Below, piece after piece: positions 6,503-11,539 of a stretch of DNA of 11,539 nucleotides. The position numbers and the translations under genes were made by a program. Origin of the DNA: JAYWIG01 sp043789035 (GTDB lineage: Bacteria > Pseudomonadota > Gammaproteobacteria > Burkholderiales > Burkholderiaceae_E). The first letter of the stretch is position 1. Every line of letters begins with the position of its first letter. The DNA lies in assembly GCA_043789035.1 (NCBI GenBank), contig JAYWIG010000181.1, positions 1-11,539 on the forward strand, in the 5' to 3' direction. The notes beneath the pieces are model-generated. The model searched no databases and was not told the origin of the DNA. It worked only from the letters and a program-made list of their open reading frames with translations.

Positions 6503-8464
6503 GTGACCAATGCGAATAAAACTTTCGAGGCTACACCTAAGTTACCTGCCGACATGGCTGACTTCAATGCTTTTCAAAAAAGATCACTCGTAGATAAAGA
6601 AAACTTTTGGCAGGAGCAGGCCAGCCTAATCGACTGGTTCGAGCCTTTTAGCCAAGTGATGGACAACAGCAAGCCACCATTTACTAAATGGTATGTTGGT
6701 GGCAGAACAAATTTGTGCCACAACGCGATTGATAGGCACTTGCCCAAATTAGCTAATCAACCTGCACTTATCTACGTATCCACCGAGACTGGTATCGAGA
6801 AGACCTATTCTTTTGCTGAGCTGCATCGCGAAGTAAATGCCATGGCTGCAATGATGTTGGCCCATGGCGTAAAGAAAGGTGACAGAGTTTTAATTTACAT
6901 GCCGATGATTGCTGAAGCCGCTTTTGCCATGTATGCCTGCGCTCGAATCGGTGCCATTCACTCAGTCGTTTTTGGTGGCTTTGCGTCGCATAGTTTGGCG
7001 AGCCGCATTGACGATGCGCAACCTACATTAATCGTGAGCGCCGATGCTGGCTCTCGCGGAGGCAAGATTGTTCCTTATAAACCGTTGCTTGATGAAGCGA
7101 TTTCGCTTGCGCTGAGTAAACCTGAAAAGGTTTTGTTAGTTAATCGGAGTTTGTCACCGATGAACTTGGTAGAAAATCGTGATTTGGATTACGCGACCGA
7201 GCACGAAAAGTTTAAAAACGCAGTGGTGCCGTGCGAGCCGCTTGAATCCAATGCTGTAAGTTACACCTTGTACACCTCTGGTACGACGGGTAAACCCAAG
7301 GGCGTTCAACGTGATACAGGTGGCTATGCAGTTGCGCTTGCTGCCTCAATGCAGCACGTGTTTGGCGGCAAGCCGGGTGAGGTTTACTTTTCCACCAGCG
7401 ATATTGGTTGGGTGGTTGGACATTCCTACATTGTTTACGGCCCACTCATCGCGGGTATGGCGACCATCATGTACGAGGGCACTCCGGTTCGACCAGATGG
7501 CGCGATTTTGTGGAAATTGGTTGAGCGGTACAAAGTCAGTTTGATGTTCTCTGCGCCCACCGCCATCCGAGTGTTGAAGAAGCAAGACCCGGCTTACTTG
7601 AAGCAGCATGACACATCCTCGCTGCGTGCATTGTTTCTCGCTGGCGAACCGCTTGATGAACCAACCTCAAAATGGATCGCTGAAAGCTTAGGCGTGCCGA
7701 TTATCGATAACTATTGGCAAACTGAAACTGGCTGGCCGATTTTGACAGTACCCGCTATTGGCGACGCAACCGGTGGTGCTCAAATGGCAACGAAAATTGG
7801 TAGCCCAGGAGTGCCAATGTATGGCTACGACATTAGAATTTTGCATGAACAAACAGGCCAAGAAATTGGTGCTAATGAAAAGGGCGTCGTAGCAATTGTT
7901 CCACCTTTGCCTCCGGGCTTTATGCAAACCGTGTGGGGTGATGATGATCGCTTTGTAAAAACTTACTTCGAGAGTGTGCCAGGCAAGATGGTGTACTCAA
8001 CTTTTGATTGGGGCATTCGAGATGAGCAGGGTTATTACTTCATCTTAGGCCGTACCGATGACGTGATTAACGTTGCAGGCCACCGACTTGGTACAAGAGA
8101 AATTGAAGAATCTATTGCCAGCCATTCGAGCGTGGCTGAGTGTGCTGTGGTCGGAGTGGCTGATCAATTGAAGGGCCAAGTAGCGATGGCGTTTGTTGTG
8201 CTGAAAGATGCAGCCATTGCGTCCGATATAAATCAACGTTTGGCGCTTGAAGGTGAAATCATGGCGATTGTCGATAAACAAATGGGTGCGGTTGCGCGAC
8301 CGTCTAGAGTACGTTTCGTAACGATTCTGCCTAAGACTAGGTCGGGTAAAGTTTTGCGGCGAGCAATTGCAGCGGTTTGCGAGAATCGGGACGCTGGCGA
8401 TTTAACAACCATTGAAGACCCGGTGGCGTTAGAGCAGCTAAAAATCGCTCTGCAAACGCAGTAA
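6503..8464 (+). CDS. prpE: Propionate--CoA ligase (propionyl-CoA synthetase)
   Basis: Cytoplasmic enzyme that activates propionate with ATP and CoA to propionyl-CoA, the entry step of the methylcitrate cycle. It has 653 residues and follows E. coli PrpE closely along its length: WFEPFSQ and GRTNLCHNAIDR at the N-terminus, VVFGGFASHS and SADAGSRGGK, the nucleotide loop YTSGTTGKPKG (257-267), the VGHSYIVYGPL region, NYWQTETGWP (403-412), GRTDDVINVAGHRLGTREIEE (from 516) and the C-terminal TRSGK whose Lys616 is the catalytic lysine and the usual target of inhibitory acylation. The start is GTG with GAGG (6494-6497) 5 bases upstream. Compared with acetyl-CoA synthetase the motifs favour PrpE, though related short-chain acids may be used. 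The rest of the methylcitrate genes are not here. The DUF218 gene starts 4 bases after the stop, so the two are probably co-transcribed. Confidence 0.95.
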   Translation: MTNANKTFEATPKLPADMADFNAFQKRSLVDKENFWQEQASLIDWFEPFSQVMDNSKPPFTKWYVGGRTNLCHNAIDRHLPKLANQPALIYVSTETGIEKTYSFAELHREVNAMAAMMLAHGVKKGDRVLIYMPMIAEAAFAMYACARIGAIHSVVFGGFASHSLASRIDDAQPTLIVSADAGSRGGKIVPYKPLLDEAISLALSKPEKVLLVNRSLSPMNLVENRDLDYATEHEKFKNAVVPCEPLESNAVSYTLYTSGTTGKPKGVQRDTGGYAVALAASMQHVFGGKPGEVYFSTSDIGWVVGHSYIVYGPLIAGMATIMYEGTPVRPDGAILWKLVERYKVSLMFSAPTAIRVLKKQDPAYLKQHDTSSLRALFLAGEPLDEPTSKWIAESLGVPIIDNYWQTETGWPILTVPAIGDATGGAQMATKIGSPGVPMYGYDIRILHEQTGQEIGANEKGVVAIVPPLPPGFMQTVWGDDDRFVKTYFESVPGKMVYSTFDWGIRDEQGYYFILGRTDDVINVAGHRLGTREIEESIASHSSVAECAVVGVADQLKGQVAMAFVVLKDAAIASDINQRLALEGEIMAIVDKQMGAVARPSRVRFVTILPKTRSGKVLRRAIAAVCENRDAGDLTTIEDPVALEQLKIALQTQ

Positions 8465-8468
8465 ACCA

Positions 8469-9302
8469 ATGGACTTACCGACTGCAAGCAAGAGCATACT
8501 GACTCTGCTTTTTCTGCCACCAGGGCTTGGTGTGACTCTAGTGACTTTGTTCGGGCTGGGGGTTTTGCTCCTCACGAAGCGTTCAAAATCACGTACGATT
8601 GCGCGATGCTTGTTTCTAATTTGCCTTGTGTTGAGCTATTTACTGACCACTAGGTTAGTTGGTTACCAGTTGGCGAATTTTGTCGAAGGCGATGAACTTC
8701 GAGCTCTGACTATCGAATCACTGCGCGACTTAAAACAAAAAAATGGCGGGCCGGGCGCAATTGTCGTTTTGGGTGGTGGTTTAAAGTACGATGGCCGAGA
8801 GAGTCCAAATCGTTTGAACCTTAATCAGCGTACTGCAACACGGGTTCACTACGGCGCTTATGTAGCGAAGAATATGGGGTTGCCTGTGCTTGTGTCTGGA
8901 GGTATAAGCGTTGGATTTAGTGCCTCAGAGGCATCGGTTATGGCAAGATATTTACGCGAAGATTATGATGTTCCCGTGCGATGGCTGGAAGAAAATTCAA
9001 TGACGACCGCAGAAAATGCACTTTATTCGGCTGCAGTACTGCAACCTGAAGGGATAAAAAAAATTGTCTTAGTAACGCATGCTTACCACATGCGTCGCAG
9101 TGCTCTGCTCTTTGAAGCGCAAGGTTTCGAAGTAGTGATGGCACCCTGTGGTTTTATGGGGGGCGATGGGGTTGATACTCAATTTGCATGGTTGCCAAGC
9201 GTGGGCGGAATAGAGGCTGTTTATGTATCGAGCCATGAGGTCATTGGGTTAGTCTACTATCGGCTAAAAGGCTTGATCCCACGTATGACCTACACGCCTT
9301 GA
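8469..9302 (+). CDS. YdcF/ElyC/SanA family (DUF218) membrane protein
   Basis: A 277-residue protein with two N-terminal membrane helices (about 10-36 and 43-66) and a DUF218 domain (about 95-265) probably facing the periplasm. Family hallmarks are GAIVVLGGGLKYDGRE (96-111), RVHYGAYVAKNMGLPVLVSGG (125-145), ENSMTTAENA (175-184) and VTHAYHMRRS (202-211). E. coli ElyC, of similar size and layout, is linked to peptidoglycan and undecaprenyl-phosphate metabolism; SanA is linked to the envelope barrier; YdcF binds S-adenosylmethionine. Which role applies cannot be told from this sequence. The start follows the prpE stop by 4 bases with no Shine-Dalgarno sequence, so translation may be coupled to prpE. 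A functional link with propionate metabolism is not evident. Confidence 0.88.
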   Translation: MDLPTASKSILTLLFLPPGLGVTLVTLFGLGVLLLTKRSKSRTIARCLFLICLVLSYLLTTRLVGYQLANFVEGDELRALTIESLRDLKQKNGGPGAIVVLGGGLKYDGRESPNRLNLNQRTATRVHYGAYVAKNMGLPVLVSGGISVGFSASEASVMARYLREDYDVPVRWLEENSMTTAENALYSAAVLQPEGIKKIVLVTHAYHMRRSALLFEAQGFEVVMAPCGFMGGDGVDTQFAWLPSVGGIEAVYVSSHEVIGLVYYRLKGLIPRMTYTP

Positions 9303-9321
9303 GGCCAGTGTCGGCATAGAG

Positions 9322-9350
9322 GTAACATATATATCTCCAATTTCTATACT
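9322..9350 (+). promoter_or_regulatory. Possible promoter upstream of the GlcG/HbpS-like gene
   Basis: GTAACA (9322-9327, 4 of 6) and TATACT (9345-9350, 5 of 6) are 17 bases apart in an AT-rich 57-base gap. The -10 box ends 9 bases before the ATG at 9360, predicting a start of transcription at or just before the start codon. No Shine-Dalgarno sequence is present, in agreement with a leaderless mRNA. Confidence 0.4.
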
Positions 9351-9359
9351 TTCAACTAT

Positions 9360-9764
9360 ATGTTTACAAAATCCTGCTTAACCCAAGCCGAAGTTCAAAA
9401 AATCCTTGCTGCATGCACTGCGGAAGCAAAAGCCAATAGTTGGGCAGTTTCGATTGCGGTTTGTGATGATGGCGGTCACTTGCTTGGGATGACTCGCCTA
9501 GACAATGCCGCGCCAATTTCTTCTCACATTTGCCAAGCAAAGGCTAAAACTGCGGCCTTAGGTCGTCGCGAATCGAAGGTATACGAGGATGTCATTAATG
9601 GCGGCCGTACTTCATTTCTTTCAGCCCCTTTACTCGAAGGCATGCTAGAGGGCGGTGTGCCCATCTTGGTGGATGGCCAGGTGATTGCTGCAGTAGGTGT
9701 TTCGGGTGTGAAGTCGACCGAAGATGTGCAGATTGCTAAGGCTGGGATTGCTGTTCTAGGCTAA
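9360..9764 (+). CDS. GlcG/HbpS-like heme-binding family protein (DUF336)
   Basis: A 134-residue single-domain protein of the GlcG/HbpS family. Visible family features are an N-terminal helix rich in Ala (EVQKILAACTAEAKANSW), the VSIAVCDDGGHLLGMTRLDNA segment (about 30-50), KAKTAALGRRES (about 61-72), and the C-terminal GGVPILVDGQVIAAVGVSG stretch (from about 98). HbpS of Streptomyces binds heme and senses redox stress; GlcG sits in glycolate operons; most homologues have no tested function, so heme binding is only a family label here. No signal peptide is evident. The MFS gene begins 18 bases downstream, suggesting one transcript. The start codon lacks a Shine-Dalgarno sequence. Confidence 0.85.
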   Translation: MFTKSCLTQAEVQKILAACTAEAKANSWAVSIAVCDDGGHLLGMTRLDNAAPISSHICQAKAKTAALGRRESKVYEDVINGGRTSFLSAPLLEGMLEGGVPILVDGQVIAAVGVSGVKSTEDVQIAKAGIAVLG

Positions 9765-9782
9765 ATTTAAAAAGGTGTTGCC

Positions 9783-11054
9783 ATGGCTTTGTTTGATCGT
9801 GAATCACTACAGCCTGGCGTGAAACGCCGCGAGTTGGCTGGTTGGGCAATGTATGACTTTGCCAACTCGGGTTACACCACCGTGGTTCTCACTGCGGTGT
9901 TCAATGCTTACTTCGTCGGAGTTATTGCTCAGAAGGCCGATTGGGCTACGCTTGCCTGGACAGTATCGCTGGCAATTTCTTGTATTTTGATCATGCTCAC
10001 TGCGCCAGCGATTGGTGCTTACGCAGATCGGCATCGGGCCAAGAAGAAGCTCATGCTGTTGAGCACCATTGGTTGCGTGCTTTGCACAGCAGCGCTAGCC
10101 ACAACTCAACCGGGTACAGTTGTTTGGGCCATGGTGGCCATTATCGCTTCGAACTATTTCTTTTCCATCGGTGAAAGCTTGAATGGCGCTTTCTTGCCAG
10201 AGCTGGCCACAAAAAAAGGCATGGGGCGAGTCTCTGGTTGGGGTTGGAGTTTTGGTTATTTTGGCGGCATGCTCAGCCTAGGCCTTTGTTTAGCGTATGT
10301 GATGACTTCGCAAAAAACAGGTGCAACAGCTAGCCAGTTTGTGCCTGTAACGATGTTAATTACTGCAGGTATTTTTGCCTTAGCTGCCATACCGACTTTT
10401 TTGTTGTTAAAGGAGCGAGGTCTTGCTGAAGCTGCTGTGCCAAAAAAGGCACTTAGTTACGCCGAGGTAAAGCAGCATCCGGCATTTTTCCGATTGATGT
10501 GGTGTGGTGTCGCTTATCAGGCTGGTATTTCAGTCGTTATCGCTCTAGCTGCTGTATACGCAGAACAAGTCATGGGGTTTAAACAAACGCAAACCATGAT
10601 GTTGGTTTTTGTTGTCAATATTGCTTCTGCTCTGGGTGCCTTTGGCTTTGGTTATTTTCAAGATCGCATTGGGCACAAGCGCGGTTTGGCCATCACGTTA
10701 GTAGGGTGGATAGTGATGGTGCTACTTGCTGGTTTTGGTACCAGTGAAAATATCTTTTGGTTGGCTGCTTTTGTGGCCGGCCTTTGCATGGGGTCAAGCC
10801 AGAGCGTTGGCCGGGCTATGGTGGGTACTTTGGCGCCGCAAGATCGCTTAGGCGAATTCTTTGGTCTTTGGGCGTTGGCAGTGAGGTTAGCTGCCATTAT
10901 TGGCCCTGTCACTTACGGGTTAGTTACTTGGGCAACTTCGGGCAATCATCGATTAGCGATACTGATCACCGGTTTGTTCTTTGTTATTGGTTTAGTTGTA
11001 TTGCGGGGCATTGAGATGCCTCGCGATAACCTATTATTGAGCGATTCTAAATAA
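9783..11054 (+). CDS. MFS transporter, UMF1 (Atg22-like) family
   Basis: A 423-residue inner-membrane transporter with about 12 hydrophobic segments. The N-terminal GWAMYDFANSGYTTVVLTAVF (about 21-41) is characteristic of the UMF1 family related to yeast Atg22. Two motif-A-like loops are visible: GAYADRHRAKKK between helices 2 and 3, and GYFQDRIGHKRG in the second half. MGRVSGWGWSFGYFGG and GSSQSVGRAMVG are other family stretches. The substrate is unknown; Atg22 exports amino acids from the yeast vacuole, but that should not be carried over. The ATG at 9783 has AAGG (9772-9775) 7 bases upstream. The gene probably shares a transcript with the preceding GlcG/HbpS-like gene. Its 3' end overlaps the convergent coaX by 21 bases. 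Confidence 0.9.
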   Translation: MALFDRESLQPGVKRRELAGWAMYDFANSGYTTVVLTAVFNAYFVGVIAQKADWATLAWTVSLAISCILIMLTAPAIGAYADRHRAKKKLMLLSTIGCVLCTAALATTQPGTVVWAMVAIIASNYFFSIGESLNGAFLPELATKKGMGRVSGWGWSFGYFGGMLSLGLCLAYVMTSQKTGATASQFVPVTMLITAGIFALAAIPTFLLLKERGLAEAAVPKKALSYAEVKQHPAFFRLMWCGVAYQAGISVVIALAAVYAEQVMGFKQTQTMMLVFVVNIASALGAFGFGYFQDRIGHKRGLAITLVGWIVMVLLAGFGTSENIFWLAAFVAGLCMGSSQSVGRAMVGTLAPQDRLGEFFGLWALAVRLAAIIGPVTYGLVTWATSGNHRLAILITGLFFVIGLVVLRGIEMPRDNLLLSDSK

Positions 11055-11539
11055 GCCTTCGAGCACGAGATTTTCGTGATAACGAAAATCAATAGTGAGT
11101 CGCGGGCCGACGGTGACCGCTGCGCCGCCCGAAATCAGGCAAACCAAGTTCGGATGGTTTTTGTGGTGAAGCTGGTAAAGCCGCTCAACTGCACCCGCTT
11201 GGGCATGCGCGCATCCCGATGCAATCGCATCGACCGTTTGGCGAGGGTAATCGACATAATCACCTTGGGCATCGGGCAAAGCGGCCGTGCGCTCATGCAA
11301 CGAGCGCTGCATTAAACCCAAACCAGGCATGATTGCACCGCCTAAAAACTCGCCATTCGCACTCAATAAATCGATGGTTGTGGCAGTACCGCACACCGCA
11401 ACCAGCGCTGGGCGCTTACCGATCAAGGCTTTGGCACCGATCAGAGCAGCCCATCGATCGCTACCCAATTGCATAGGGTTAAGGTAGCCATTGCTGACGC
11501 CACATTGCTCTGATTGAGATGTAATCCATTGCGGTTCTG
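11034..11539 (-). CDS. coaX: Type III pantothenate kinase (N-terminus outside window)
   Basis: CoaX phosphorylates pantothenate, the first committed step of coenzyme A synthesis; type III enzymes are ASKHA-fold kinases. The frame is open to the window end, leaving 167 C-terminal residues; about 90 N-terminal residues, including the phosphate-binding D-x-G-N-T motif, are missing. Visible family features are the GVSNGYLNPMQLGSDRWAAL region (near 11510-11445), VCGTATTIDLL, GGAIMPGLGLMQRSLHERTA, AIASGCAHAQAGAVERL and LISGGAA. The ATG at 11474 is internal because the upstream codons match the family without a break. The stop codon lies within the last codons of the convergent MFS gene. Confidence 0.92.
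   Translation of the reverse strand, partial: EPQWITSQSEQCGVSNGYLNPMQLGSDRWAALIGAKALIGKRPALVAVCGTATTIDLLSANGEFLGGAIMPGLGLMQRSLHERTAALPDAQGDYVDYPRQTVDAIASGCAHAQAGAVERLYQLHHKNHPNLVCLISGGAAVTVGPRLTIDFRYHENLVLEGLFRIAQ
11069..11090. repeat. Perfect 9-bp inverted repeat with GATA loop past the MFS gene
   Basis: GATTTTCGT (11069-11077) and ACGAAAATC (11082-11090) are perfect reverse complements around a 4-base loop. It starts 15 bases after the MFS stop, inside the C-terminal codons of coaX. No T-run follows on either strand. It may stabilise or end the MFS transcript, or be incidental to the coaX codons. Confidence 0.45.

Noticed and set aside
1..11539. Mobile element, defence island, CRISPR array or tRNA
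   Set aside because: No transposase, integrase, direct-repeat array, terminal repeats or cloverleaf sequence seen; almost all the DNA is accounted for by conserved core-type genes.

Overview
This window is ordinary-looking chromosomal DNA from a proteobacterium, most likely a betaproteobacterium of the Burkholderiales type. The evidence for that placement is the set of close family matches by eye: a ComEC/Rec2 protein with a GxxWEWD-type C-terminal domain, a type III pantothenate kinase, PrpE, PurT, and a patatin next to an NlpC/P60 peptidase. Base composition looks moderate (close to half G+C) and even throughout. I see no mobile element, integrase, tRNA, rRNA or CRISPR array, and no gene-free stretch longer than about 130 bases.

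Layout from left to right. A 5'-truncated comEC (DNA uptake channel) runs to 2016 and is followed by a small RidA-family gene (2079-2426). Tail-to-tail with it is a FutA-type periplasmic ferric-iron binding protein (2438-3475, minus). Its promoter carries a strong Fur-box-like operator at 3533-3560. A patatin-like phospholipase diverges from that operator (plus) and converges, with overlapping stop codons, on a secreted NlpC/P60 cell-wall peptidase (4455-5096, minus). Next, also on the minus strand, is purT (formate-dependent GAR transformylase), which is split by a single-base frameshift near 6219-6221. Diverging from purT is prpE (propionyl-CoA synthetase), with a DUF218 YdcF/ElyC-type membrane protein 4 bases behind it. 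After that come a GlcG/HbpS-like small protein and a UMF1-family MFS transporter, 18 bases apart. The MFS gene ends overlapping the 3' end of a type III pantothenate kinase gene (coaX, minus) that runs off the right edge.

The genes do not form one pathway. They are housekeeping and envelope functions in short one- or two-gene transcription units that alternate in direction. The points that deserve a second look are the purT frameshift, the Fur operator serving an iron-binding protein with no permease or ATPase beside it, the unclear start of the patatin gene (its longest reading frames run through the Fur box), perfect inverted repeats just past each plus-strand stop at the tail-to-tail junctions, and several start codons with a possible -10 box only 9-10 bases upstream and no Shine-Dalgarno sequence. 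I found no convincing sign of a new multi-gene system.
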